NCBI RefSeq assembly: GCF_006265175.1
Contig: NZ_VDCQ01000089.1
Span: 1 to 33,399, forward strand
Source: Paenibacillus hemerocallicola
GTDB taxonomy: Bacteria; Bacillota; Bacilli; Paenibacillales; NBRC-103111
Length of the DNA stretch: 33,399 nucleotides
Direction: 5' to 3'
Made by a program: the position numbers and the translations under genes
Shown: one piece after another, positions 16,563-24,506 of the stretch
Position numbering within the stretch: the first letter of the stretch is position 1
Layout of the letters: each line of letters starts with the position of its first letter
Notes under the pieces: generated by a model
Databases searched by the model: none
What the model saw: the letters and a program-made list of their open reading frames with translations, nothing else
Told to the model about the DNA's origin: nothing

Positions 16563-17633
16563 ATGACTGTAACAAAGACGGTTTCATTGGGATATATCGG
16601 CTGCGGTGTTATGGGCCGTGTCTATATGAAGGCGGCGGAAGCACTTCCGATCGTTCGCTCGGCCGCAGTCGTCGACTTGGACATGGAGGCGGCCCGTCAG
16701 GCTGCCGAAACGTTTGGCATCGGGTGTGTCCATGCGAGCGCCGACGACTTGCTGGCCGATCCGGCGATCGATGCCGTCGTGCTGGCTCTGCCGGCTTCGG
16801 CGAGAACCGGGCTGGCGATTCGGGCGTTCCGCGCGGGCAAGCATGTGCTGACCGAGAAGCCGGTGGCGATGAACGCCGACGAGGTGCGGCGGATGATTGC
16901 GGCCAGAGGCGACCTTATCGCCGGGTGCTGCTCGGCGCGGCTGCGCTGTCAGGACTCGGCCGAAACGGTCGAGCGCATCGTCGCTTCCGGCAGGCTGGGC
17001 GACATCCGCGTAATCCGCAGCTGCTGGCAGACGGCGCTCAAGCCGCTTCAGCCCGGGCAGACGCCTCCGACGTGGCGGTTGTCCACCGCGATCAACGGTG
17101 GAGGCAACCTGGCCAATCTCGGCTCCTACGCACTGGATTATTTGCTTGGCGTTACCGGTTGGCGGATGGTGCCGGAGCAGGTGTTCGCCCGGACTTGGGG
17201 CGTACCGGCTCCGTTTCTCGACCAGGTGGCTCCGGGTTCGGATGCGGAATCGCTCACGACAGCGATGGTGACGTTCCAAGGAGGGACGACGCTGCTGCTG
17301 GAGCAAGGCGAGCTTCGGGTCGGTCCGCACGAGACGGCATGGCAAATAACGGGCACGCTCGGCACGCTCAGCTTCTGCATCCTGCCGAAGACGCAGGCCA
17401 TCGTCCTGCATGAATACGTCGACGGCGCGGTGCGGGAAGAGATCGTCTGGGAAGGGACGGGGACGTTTGCGGAAATGCAGGGGCGGCTGCTGGAGGACTT
17501 CGCCGAAGCGGTGGCCTACCGCCGTCCGCCCAAGACGACGCTGGAACAAGCGCTGGTCGTGCGCGAGCTGCTGGACGCCATCTATGCGTCCGCCTCGCTT
17601 GGTCATTCGGTGGAGACGCATCCTATCGGATGA
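16563..17633 (+). CDS. Gfo/Idh/MocA-family oxidoreductase
   Basis: A 356-residue NAD(P)-dependent sugar or inositol dehydrogenase-type protein. The Rossmann nucleotide loop is GYIGCGVMG (residues 10-18) and the family signature is TEKPVAMN with Lys99. The usual GGG-L-D-G-H region reads GGGNLANLGSYALDYL, so the expected Asp and His are Asn185 and Tyr189. Tyr at the second site is seen in some subfamilies; the Asn is odd and may alter or abolish activity. ATG 16563 follows GGGAGAG at a good distance, 37 bases after the lyase stop, so it is cotranscribed. It would act in the cytoplasm on sugars released by the lyase, for example an unsaturated uronic acid derivative, which is inference. Confidence 0.9.
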   Translation: MTVTKTVSLGYIGCGVMGRVYMKAAEALPIVRSAAVVDLDMEAARQAAETFGIGCVHASADDLLADPAIDAVVLALPASARTGLAIRAFRAGKHVLTEKPVAMNADEVRRMIAARGDLIAGCCSARLRCQDSAETVERIVASGRLGDIRVIRSCWQTALKPLQPGQTPPTWRLSTAINGGGNLANLGSYALDYLLGVTGWRMVPEQVFARTWGVPAPFLDQVAPGSDAESLTTAMVTFQGGTTLLLEQGELRVGPHETAWQITGTLGTLSFCILPKTQAIVLHEYVDGAVREEIVWEGTGTFAEMQGRLLEDFAEAVAYRRPPKTTLEQALVVRELLDAIYASASLGHSVETHPIG

Positions 17634-17682
17634 TCGCTTTCGTTTGCTCGGACCGCTTCATTCGAATGGTCGAAATATGCCA

Positions 17683-17832
17683 AATCGGGAAAAAGGTAGG
17701 TTAGGTTTGACGCTTACGTTGGAAGTATTAGAAAACAGCACTATGCAGCTAAAGGGTGAGTATTGGACGAGAAGAAAAACGGTTGGGGAAATTCGAGTTT
17801 CCCGTCATTCAAAGTTAATTATCAGAGAATAA
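17683..17832 (+). pseudogene. C-terminal fragment, possibly of a Cap15-like CBASS effector
   Basis: About 49 codons close at 17832 with the sequence LTLEVLENSTMQLKGEYWT followed by RRKTVGEIRVSR. The pattern L-G-Y-T-R-x-T-G-I-R resembles the C-terminal beta-barrel end of SMODS-associated two-TM effectors (Cap15) of CBASS defence loci. There is no start or 5' part; the frame upstream is antisense or out-of-frame oxidoreductase sequence. A proper terminator follows, consistent with a genuine gene end. The family match is from memory of a short motif and is tentative. Confidence 0.3.
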
Positions 17833-17841
17833 ACTATGCAG

Positions 17842-17865
17842 CCATCCTTAACGGATGGTTTTTTT
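17842..17865 (+). terminator. Intrinsic terminator
   Basis: CCATCC (17842-17847) and GGATGG (17853-17858) form a perfect stem with a five-base loop, followed by seven T residues. It probably ends the remnant gene at 17683-17832 and may now also serve the lyase-oxidoreductase operon. Confidence 0.85.
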
Positions 17866-17942
17866 GTGTCGCAACTCACGCTTCCCTTGCGACATAAGAC
17901 CCCGTACCGGACGGTTCATATTCCGACGAAGGGGTTGTTAGT

Positions 17943-18627
17943 ATGTCGTACAAGGAAAATTTCAAAATCGCGTTAGAGGAAGGAATACTTCGGACGAAGA
18001 GTTGCTGGAGTCGCTGCAATTGGATCAACGCTACTGGCATGCATTGGGCATCACATCCGTTCAAGAGGCTTCGGTTTCCATCAACACGCTGACGAACTTC
18101 CGCGCCGGTTCATCGACTATTTGGAGGAGACGGGAAACGATCTTCTCGAGCAGGAAACCAAGTCCCTTTCCCATGCCCTTGCAGACGTTGTGGGCCTGAA
18201 TAAGAAAATGGCGCGCATGGATTCCTTCCTGATCAGCAGCGCGTGCCGGAACCTGACTCGACTGGAACTGGTGCGCAGTGCCGGAATCGCCGCGTCCCTT
18301 TTTGGAACCCACCCATCGCAAGGAGCATCTCTACGCGATCGCCGTTCCGGAAGTGCCGGGAAAATTGGCTGGGTTGGTTCAACTGGGCGGGCAATTGCAC
18401 ACCTTCCTGCAAACACGTGAGAATGCCGCTCCGATTGAAGCGTTCGCCCTGCTCGACCGCCTCCTCCAGGAGCAAACAACAGAGGGGGAAGGCAAGCTGG
18501 AACTGAAAACGCCGGGCGAACTGGACAGCGGCCGTTTGCAAAATCCCTCCGATCCCGACGCGACCCATCGCGTCAAAGGTGGAAAAGGCAGTACGGGATA
18601 CTCCTACCCAGCAGAAGAAAACGGTGT
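17943..18627 (+). pseudogene. Degraded IS1182-type transposase
   Basis: Pieces of a DDE transposase are scattered over three frames. After a start-like MSYKENFKIALEEG come LLESLQLDQRYWHALGITS, then INTLTNF, FIDYLEETGNDLLEQET, LADVVGLNKKMARMDSFLI and NLTRLELV. Further on there is LLQEQTTEGEG, then LQNPSDPDATHRVKGGK. The RMDS segment and the NPSDPDAT-KGGK segment are typical of the IS1182 group. Several frameshifts and no recognisable ends show that it is long dead. Confidence 0.7.
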
Positions 18628-18891
18628 CCAGCATCCGGTTTACCGAAAACAAGCTACAATCGCCTCCGCTCGGCCGGTCCGGCAGCCGGATAGAGCTACC
18701 GACGGGGAGTTTCCGTGTGAGGATCGGCTGGCGGACGAAGCCCGCGATCGGCTTACAGGGTGCAGCTACGCGATATGGAGCAGATCGTGCTGAAGGCGAA
18801 GCGCAAGGCGATTAAGGAGGACGGTCTGCTCGTTTCCGACCATCTGCAAGAGGCGTACATGGAGTACCGCCCTCAGAAGGTCGGCGTATAA
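18628..18891 (+). pseudogene. Unrecognised gene fragment
   Basis: From about 18760 a frame reads VQLRDMEQIVLKAKRKAIKE and ends QEAYMEYRPQKVGV at a TAA at 18889. Upstream, other frames are open but not convincing. It reads like the C-terminus of a real protein of unknown family that was joined to the transposase remnant. I cannot name it. Confidence 0.35.
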
Positions 18892-18905
18892 CGTATCCCA
18901 AAAAT

Positions 18906-18940
18906 GCATCCACTTCCACCTGAACCGTGGTTATGGATGC
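18906..18940. repeat. Imperfect hairpin after the gene fragment
   Basis: GCATCCA (18906-18912) pairs with TGGATGC (18934-18940), and inside it CCAC (18916-18919) pairs with GTGG (18927-18930). GTCTTTG follows, so it may be a weak terminator for the fragment ending at 18891. Confidence 0.45.
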
Positions 18941-19063
18941 GTCTTTGCCTATCATTGGGGCTGTTCTGCTCCAAAATGGGACATTCCCAAGCGAAAGATG
19001 TCCGCTTCGTTGATTGTCGCCGCGTTTCTTTGTCTCTACACTTGGGAGCAAAGGGAGGTGGGA

Positions 19064-20015
19064 CTATATAGGGGTCAATTCTGACAGTGATTCTGCGTCG
19101 GTTAACTGTCTCGTTCTGTATTCATTCGGGGTCATCCCCAGCTTTTTCTGGAACGGGGTATAGAAGCGGTGGGGCGAGGCATAGCCGATTTCCCCGGCGA
19201 TTTGCTCGACTGGCAGATCGGTTGTCCGCAGCAGGTCCTTGGCCGCTTCGAGCCGCGTATCGAGCAGCTTTTGTTTGAACGAGGTCCGGAAGTGCCGCTG
19301 GAGAAGCCGGTTCACCTGCTTGATGCTCAAGTTCATTTTCTCGGCGAGCATTTCCAGCGTCAGCGGCTGCCGGTATCCCATGAAAAAGAGGTCGATGATG
19401 TGCGAACGCAGATCGTCCTTGGCTCTGCTCGGCATGGCGTAGTCAAGACGGCTGTAGGGGCGCCCGGACCGATCGCTCGCGCGACGCGAACGATATTCTG
19501 GGCAAACAGGCTTTGCACGTTCGTATACCAGCCCAGAGAAGGCGTTTCGATTTCCGAGCGAATTTCATCGACCAGTTGTAACAGGTGGCCATGATCCGTG
19601 TTGGCGGGCAGTTTGCGGTAAGTAACGTCGGACAGCACGGCCTTCAATTGCTCTGCTTCCGTCCCGGGAAACCAAGGATCGTTTCCGCTATCGTCCCGAA
19701 ATGTAAACCGCAGCGTGCTGCGCACGACAGAGTTGCTCTCATCGAGTTGACGGCGTGAAAGAGGTTCGGACCGATCAGATGAATGGAAGCGTTTTCGAGT
19801 GGTTGCTGCATTTCGTGGAATATGAGCGTTCCGGAGCCGGAAAGCACGAATTGTAGCTCGAAGGCGGCATGGTTGTGCTTCTCCTGCACATAATCGAGCG
19901 GCCACGGAATGATATTGTCGTTGAGCAACACATCGAACAGCAGAGAACCGATGCGAACCTTGATATTCAAACGATCCCAGAACGTGGATGCAGCCAAATC
20001 GCGCGAAAGCGCCAT
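19064..20015 (-). pseudogene. Frameshifted AraC-family regulator
   Basis: Read leftward from ATG 20015, the gene encodes an AraC regulator broken by two frameshifts. Frame one gives the cupin-like sensor (NHAAFELQFVLSGSGTLIF, IHLIGPNLFHAVN). A shift near 19735 leads to a second frame (DDSGNDPWFPGTEAEQLKAV, LQLVDEIRSEIETPSLGWY). A shift near 19445 leads to the helix-turn-helix domain (LTLEMLAEKMNLSIKQVNRL, IAGEIGYASPHRFYTPFQKK, GMTPNEYRTRQ) ending at 19064. All parts are present and well preserved, so inactivation looks recent. It is divergent from the sialidase gene at 20182 and probably controlled it. Confidence 0.85.
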
Positions 20016-20181
20016 TCGTATCCCCCCCCCCTGGTTGCTCTGTCGCGTTTATTTGAGCACAGGGTGGTCGAAAGCGGTAATCCTTCTCTGGGAGTATCGC
20101 TTGTCGGCTGCCGCAAGGTGGAGGAGACGACGATGATGCCGCTTAGATCAAAGGTAACGATGAAGAGAGGGTGTATCGATA

Positions 20182-21516
20182 GTGAGAAGAAGTCAGAAGG
20201 TTCGTGCTATGTCGGTTTTATTGTTTCTCAGCTTGCTGCTGGTGCCGCTCCAGCCGGTAAAGGCAGATATTGAATCAGGACAACACGATGTGACTGTCGC
20301 GCCAGGGGGAGCGCGAAATACGTATTTCCCGGACGTGGAGAAGCTTCAGAACGGAGACCTGCTGGTCCTCTACTACGACAGTCCGGCCCATACGTCGCAA
20401 AGCGGGAGGATCGCGATGGTACGCAGTACCGATGACGGCCAGACTTGGTCGACGCCGATTACCGTGGCGGATTCGGTGTACGACGACCGCGACCCCAGCA
20501 TCATGCAAATGGGCGACGGAACGCTGCTGGTCAACTTTTTTTCCACAGACTGGAGTCAGAGCCCGTCCAAAATATTGGGCACCTATCTGATCCGTTCCAC
20601 CGACGGCGGACTCACCTGGTCCAGTCCGGTGCTGGTGGAGACGAAGCTGGATTATTCGGCGACGACCTCGAAAATCCTCGAGCTGGATAATGGCGAGCTG
20701 CTGATCCCGCGCTACGGCAAAATGCCCGGCCATTGGCAGTCGAAAATTATGATTGGCAGGAGCAGCGACGGGGGACTCAGCTGGCCGCAGGCCAATGAGG
20801 TGGAGATACCGAATCCTTATGGAACGAACTGGGTGGAGCCTGCGCTCGCAGATCTCGGGGGCGGTCATTTGATGGTCATGATCCGCTCCGCCAAATATGC
20901 GCATGAAGCGCACTCGTACGACAACGGCTTGACCTGGACAACGCCTGTCCCGACCGATATGGAAGCCCATGCGTCCAATCTGCTCGTGCTTGACCAGGGA
21001 GGCCCTGGGCAGAGAATATTGCATACGTGGGGGGATTATTCGAGCCAGTATGCATTCGGCCGTCCAGTCGTCGGACAAATCATCCTGGCGGACGGGACGC
21101 CCGTATCGGAACGGGTCAAGATGTACGCCGGGCATTGCGGAGACGAAAGCTACCCGAGCAGCGTCCGGCTGGACGACGGCCGTATCTTTACCGTCTATTA
21201 CGACGCCTGCGCCAAACAGATCAGAGGCACGTACAGTACAGTTGACGATTTTCTCGACTATGAGCCGGAGACGGGGATTTGGGACAGCGAAACCGGCAAG
21301 CTGGACTTGTGGAAGCTATATACGGACGGCAGCTTGCAAATTTCAACGGATATGAACTATACCCATAACTATTTTCACCCGCACGTGTTGAAGCTGAGCT
21401 TGTCGGACTGGACCAATGACGTCGAGTGCGTTGTACTCTCGTTGCTTTGTCCCCAGTGTATGAAGAACTCGTATAAGTTTTCCACACAGGGCAATGAGGG
21501 ATTGTTTCTTCTTTAG
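20182..21516 (+). CDS. Secreted sialidase-like protein, 3' end replaced by IS110
   Basis: A six-bladed beta-propeller sialidase-type enzyme with a signal peptide (LLFLSLLLVPLQPVKA, cleavage near residue 28) and four Asp-box motifs: STDDGQTW (82-89), STDGGLTW (139-146), SSDGGLSW (194-201) and SYDNGLTW (245-252). Arg45 in ARNTYFP, Glu219 in NWVEPALADL and Arg235 in MVMIRSAK are candidates for the usual catalytic set. GTG 20182 is preceded by GAGAGGG at ten bases. Recognisable sialidase sequence ends around HPHVLK (21380-21425); after that the frame runs through antisense IS110 DNA to 21516, giving a foreign tail of some 30 residues. The fold may still form because most of the propeller is present. 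It would release terminal sugars such as sialic acid from host or plant glycans. Confidence 0.8.
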   Translation: MRRSQKVRAMSVLLFLSLLLVPLQPVKADIESGQHDVTVAPGGARNTYFPDVEKLQNGDLLVLYYDSPAHTSQSGRIAMVRSTDDGQTWSTPITVADSVYDDRDPSIMQMGDGTLLVNFFSTDWSQSPSKILGTYLIRSTDGGLTWSSPVLVETKLDYSATTSKILELDNGELLIPRYGKMPGHWQSKIMIGRSSDGGLSWPQANEVEIPNPYGTNWVEPALADLGGGHLMVMIRSAKYAHEAHSYDNGLTWTTPVPTDMEAHASNLLVLDQGGPGQRILHTWGDYSSQYAFGRPVVGQIILADGTPVSERVKMYAGHCGDESYPSSVRLDDGRIFTVYYDACAKQIRGTYSTVDDFLDYEPETGIWDSETGKLDLWKLYTDGSLQISTDMNYTHNYFHPHVLKLSLSDWTNDVECVVLSLLCPQCMKNSYKFSTQGNEGLFLL

Positions 21517-22671
21517 CGGGTTTTGCCTTCGCGTCGTGAAATATCGGTGTAGAGCCTGAAATTCTTTGTTTTTCGCTACCATGGGCATAATGGCTCGGAA
21601 CAAAATTGCACGTAGGCGCGACCGTCCTCGCTTGGTTATGCCCGTCTGGCCTTTGCGTATGCCGGAGCTGTTTTCCATGAGATTCAGCCCGGCCAGACGA
21701 ATAATTTGCTGACCGTGATCGTAATGATTCAAATCCCCGACTTCAGCCAGGAATCCGGCTACCGTGAGGACACCGATTCCGGGTATCGTCAACATCTCTG
21801 CCGTTCCCGGAATGTTCTCCAGAATCTCCATCACTTTTGCCATGATGGCTTCAAGCTGCTCGTTGAACAGATCGAACTGCCCCAGAAGCGTGCTTAGTTC
21901 CATTCGGGCCGCTACGACTCCTTCTGTCAAGCCGATCGAGACAGCTGCGGCGGCATAAAGTGCCTCCGCCCGTTTGATTCCTATGCCGCGCTTCACCTCC
22001 GTCCTCCAATGAGCCAGGACGTCTCTGGCCCCCTTGGCGACGATGTCAGCAGGCATTGGAAATGCTCGCATGGTCATGAGCGATACCTTGCCGTCCCAGT
22101 CCTTAAACACGCTAGCGTACTCGGGAAAGAAACGGTCGAACCAATTGCCGATGCGGCTTTTGGCTTGGGTCAAATTGTCGGACACCTTCTCCCGGAGGTT
22201 CATCAGGATTCGCAATTCTGCGTATTCCTTCGTCGGCAGTTTCGGTTCGGAGTACTTCCCGTTTCGAATGAGATCCGCAATGACTTTCGCATCCTTGTAG
22301 TCGCTCTTCGTAGGCGAATTGTCCTCAAGCTCTTTCGTCTTGTTGACATGGTGCGGATTTACAACGACGAACTGAATCCCTTGGTTTTGCAAAAAGGCGG
22401 CTAACGGAAACCAGTAGTGTCCGGTAGGCTCGATGCCAAAAATGATGTCCGTCTTGCCTTGGGCCTGCCCGAGCTCCTTCATCCACGTTGCCAGCTTCGT
22501 CAGCCCTTCCTGACTATTGTGAAACACGCAATCTTTTCCAAGCTCAATTCCGCGAAAATCTACCGCACGAGCCACGTGCACCCTCTTAGCGATATCCGCT
22601 CCGACGACCAATGTCGATTCGGTAATTCGTGCAATTTGTTGATTTTGCTTTTGCTTCATTTTATACTTCAT
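21343..22671 (-). CDS. IS110-family transposase (DEDD recombinase)
   Basis: A 442-residue IS110-type transposase. The N-terminal RuvC-like domain shows the DEDD residues in VVGADIAK, FGIEPTGHYW and SDYKDAKVIADL. The C-terminal part has LTIPGIGVLTVAGFLAEVG, IIRLAGLNLMENSSGIRKG with the candidate catalytic Ser, and GITKRGRSRLR. The frame runs on the left into sialidase DNA (last 15-25 residues antisense), so the native stop and right end seem lost or lie right at the junction. Only about 90 bases separate its start from a second, truncated IS110 gene, little room for the noncoding bridge RNA that this family uses to choose targets. It is probably expressed but immobile. Confidence 0.88.
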   Translation of the reverse strand: MKYKMKQKQNQQIARITESTLVVGADIAKRVHVARAVDFRGIELGKDCVFHNSQEGLTKLATWMKELGQAQGKTDIIFGIEPTGHYWFPLAAFLQNQGIQFVVVNPHHVNKTKELEDNSPTKSDYKDAKVIADLIRNGKYSEPKLPTKEYAELRILMNLREKVSDNLTQAKSRIGNWFDRFFPEYASVFKDWDGKVSLMTMRAFPMPADIVAKGARDVLAHWRTEVKRGIGIKRAEALYAAAAVSIGLTEGVVAARMELSTLLGQFDLFNEQLEAIMAKVMEILENIPGTAEMLTIPGIGVLTVAGFLAEVGDLNHYDHGQQIIRLAGLNLMENSSGIRKGQTGITKRGRSRLRAILFRAIMPMVAKNKEFQALHRYFTTRRQNPLKKKQSLIALCGKLIRVLHTLGTKQREYNALDVIGPVRQAQLQHVRVKIVMGIVHIR

Positions 22672-22758
22672 TGTAAGCGCCTCTTTCGTGTTGGGATTTG
22701 TTCTTGGCGGAACGCTTCCCAGTATAACAAGTGGCGCTTTCTATTTTCAAAGGGCAAA

Positions 22759-23157
22759 CTACTTCATTACAGGAATGGCTCTTTTCTTAAAAGGTTCAAA
22801 CTCTTCTTTGTAGTACAACTCTCCCAAAAGATAAGCATCAGCGGCATCCGTCTTCACTTTACGAAGATTGGACTTTCGAAGCCGATTTGAGATGAGCGGA
22901 TTAATGACAATGTATAGATAGTGATGCTCCTCAAGGAACTGAACAACAGGGCTTTGGTAATGCCCAGTTGCTTCTAGAATAAGCAAAGGGCGTTGTTTGG
23001 ACGCATGCTCGACATCCTGAACAGTTTGAAGCAGTTTTGCCAGACCTTCCCGAGTATGCTCGAATTGAAACGTCCCTCTGTACGGTTTTCCACGATCTAA
23101 AAAGGCTTGTCCATGGCTTTCTTCTTTAGAAATATCTAGTCCGATAACGGGATTCAT
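22759..23157 (-). pseudogene. Truncated second IS110-type transposase
   Basis: From ATG 23157, with GGAGGAG just upstream on the minus strand, about 132 codons encode the N-terminal RuvC-like half of a different IS110-family transposase: VIGLDISKEESHGQAF, LLILEATGHYQSPVV and LRKVKTDAADAYLLGELYY. The sequence stops at 22759, where DNA belonging to the first IS110 unit begins. The catalytic-Ser half is missing. Its N-terminus matches a different subgroup from the neighbour, so this is not a duplication. Confidence 0.85.
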
Positions 23158-23362
23158 CAAACTCCTCCATGATGTAAATTTACCGGCAGCCCCTATATGG
23201 GTCTTCTTGTCGCTCCACAGCATCGCTTGTTATACGGGATCTCGCGTCCCAACCAGCCTCAAACATGGTCATGACAAGTAGGGGTGAACATTATAGCGCT
23301 CGGGATCAAGTCCCACGGGCACGAACGTTCGACCCGGCTACCTACAATCGTCGACCCAAAAT
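23158..23362 (-). other. Upstream region of the truncated IS110; possible bridge-RNA locus
   Basis: About 200 bases upstream of the truncated transposase contain no gene. In IS110 elements this position holds the left end with a structured noncoding RNA. The stretch has local inverted repeats (for example around 23300-23335), but I could not fold it, so assignment as a bridge-RNA remnant rests on position only. Confidence 0.3.
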
Positions 23363-23395
23363 GAAAAAGGATCAACCAGCAAGAACTGGTTGATC
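23363..23395 (-). terminator. Intrinsic terminator reading leftward
   Basis: GATCAACCAG (23370-23379) and CTGGTTGATC (23386-23395) form a perfect ten-base stem with a six-base loop. On the minus strand the stem is followed by CTTTTTC, a proper terminator. It shields the IS110 remnants from transcription coming from the right. Confidence 0.75.
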
Positions 23396-23405
23396 TCATA
23401 ATACG

Positions 23406-23476
23406 AACGGGCACGATAGTGGAATTAGAAAGGGAGCAGACGCCACGGCAACTGCGGGCAGATATCTTTAAGAATA
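23406..23476 (+). repeat. ACGG-motif hairpin repeat, copy A (internally deleted)
   Basis: AACGGGCACGATAGTGGAAT begins a stretch nearly identical over about 50 bases to copy B at 32925. In copy A the second hairpin arm and its flank are missing: AACTGC runs straight into GGGCAGAT, so roughly 24 bases present in copy B were deleted. Confidence 0.75.
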
Positions 23477-23569
23477 CTCTGGAATTCCCACAATATTCCA
23501 TTATTTAAAACGTTTTCATGTTAAAATATAGAAAGAACATATGTTTCTTTTTTACATGGAGGGAAATTA

Positions 23570-23683
23570 ATGATTACCACCGGAGGGCAAGTCAAACCTT
23601 TTCTGCTGGAGCAAAAAATAGTAGTTAATGGGGATCCGGAAAACCGCAGAGGGAGAAAGCTTTATCCCGGCGATACCATCTAG
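23570..23683 (+). CDS. Small ORF with strong ribosome binding site, possibly the 5' end of a broken gene
   Basis: ATG 23570 follows GGAGGG (23558-23563) at an ideal distance and opens 37 codons (MITTGGQVKPFLLEQKIVVN, then GDPENRRGRKLYPGDTI) to a TAG. The same frame continues plausibly after the stop with EDGIEKYQVFRVGSQ until it meets a repeat at 23716. Either this is a real 37-residue peptide or the start of a larger gene ended by a nonsense mutation and repeat insertion. I recognise no family. Confidence 0.4.
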   Translation: MITTGGQVKPFLLEQKIVVNGDPENRRGRKLYPGDTI

Positions 23684-23715
23684 GAGGACGGCATCGAAAA
23701 ATATCAGGTATTTCG

Positions 23716-23770
23716 TGTCGGAAGTCAAAAACATTGTTTCATTCAAAGCCGCAATGCTAGCGGCTTTTTT
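23716..23770 (+). terminator. TGTCGGA-motif terminator, copy 1
   Basis: TGTCGGAAGTCAAAAACATT (from 23716) precedes a hairpin, AAGCCGC/GCGGCTT (23746-23752 with 23760-23766), and a run of six T residues. The same leader motif and layout recur at 33128, where the stem bases have changed in a compensatory way. Confidence 0.75.
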
Positions 23771-23775
23771 GCTGT

Positions 23776-23863
23776 ATGTTACCAAGTTCGTGTCATTGGA
23801 CAGTGTCAAGAACTTGGTAACATTCCCGATCGATGTCAAGAACTTGGTAACATTTCCGATAGA
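23776..23863. repeat. Inverted and tandem 30-bp repeats (IS21-like end)
   Basis: Two direct 30-bp units (23804-23833 and 23834-23863), each starting TGTCAAGAACTTGGTAACAT and differing at two positions, are preceded by an inverted copy of the first 20 bases (23776-23795, two mismatches). Tandem TGT-starting repeats at an end are typical of IS21-family elements. No IS21 transposase is present, so this would be an orphan end. That family link is inference. Confidence 0.6.
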
Positions 23864-24094
23864 ATGAATATACACCCGTTGGTTCTTAGTACACTTGTGG
23901 TAAAATAAGGGAAATGAATTATGCTCCCTCGGTGCGGTGAACCGAAACGGCAAGGTTTACAGAGAAAATGAGGAGAACCGTTTCACAGTAGAACATTATA
24001 AAGGAAACAGAGGAGGCTACCGCGAATATACGGCAGCCAGCCTCGTTAAGCTATCGGGCAGTATAGCGTTGTAAGTATAAGTTATTTTGGTAAT
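23864..24094. other. Gene-free stretch with a repeat-like hairpin
   Basis: No gene is seen. GAGGCT (24013-24018) pairs with AGCCTC (24039-24044), followed by GTTAAGCTATCGGGCAGTAT, which resembles the second motif (TAACGGGCAG) that follows the hairpin in copy B of the ACGG repeat. It is probably a decayed member of that family. Confidence 0.4.
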
Positions 24095-24195
24095 ATCTCA
24101 TTCGAAACGGGAAGTACTCCGAACCGAAACTGCCGACGAAGGAATACGCAGAATTGCGAATCCTGATGAACCTCCGGGAGAAGGTATCCGACAAT
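24095..24195 (+). mobile_element. 101-bp fragment of the IS110 transposase gene
   Basis: These 101 bases match the reverse complement of 22174-22274 inside the nearby IS110 transposase gene with a single difference. They encode FETGST in one frame and RNGKYSEPKLPTKEYAELR in the true one. It is an isolated internal piece without element ends, so it arose by rearrangement or gene-fragment capture, not by transposition. Confidence 0.85.
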
Positions 24196-24237
24196 ATAAT
24201 ATTGGAAGCAATCATGCAGAGATAACGTCATTAAAGT

Positions 24238-24364
24238 AACGGATACGATAGTTAATTCTCCATAGACGTCAGCCGGCTATACGATCGGCCGCCGTTGTTC
24301 TAAAAAGTAACGGAGAGGATAGTTGAATCACCTGCATGGTCGTCGATTACTTCGACGGCCTTTG
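24238..24364 (+). repeat. ACGG-motif hairpin repeat, double copy D1-D2
   Basis: AACGGATACGATAGTTAATT (24238-24257) precedes a GC-rich hairpin (GCCGGC...GGCCGC, about 24270-24292). AACGGAGAGGATAGTTGAAT (24309-24328) precedes a second hairpin (24338-24360, GGTCGTCGA against TTCGACGGCC) and TTT. The two motifs are direct repeats about 70 bases apart and the two hairpins are unrelated in sequence. Confidence 0.7.
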
Positions 24365-24506
24365 AGCGTTCAGAATATGTCAAAAGGCGTCTTTGACCGG
24401 CCGTGTTATAGGCTACGACATGATGATTCGTGAAGGAGATTTGGTTTACTCGAGCACTGGATCGTGACGGTATCACTAGTACTGGAATGCGTAAATGACC
24501 CAACAG

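Noticed and set aside
23776-23863. Tandem 30-bp repeats as a CRISPR array
   Set aside because: The two units are directly adjacent with no spacers, one more copy is inverted, and no cas genes are present.
23567-23953. 128-codon minus-strand frame
   Set aside because: It runs through the 30-bp repeats and a terminator hairpin, and the plus-strand start at 23570 has a far better ribosome binding site.
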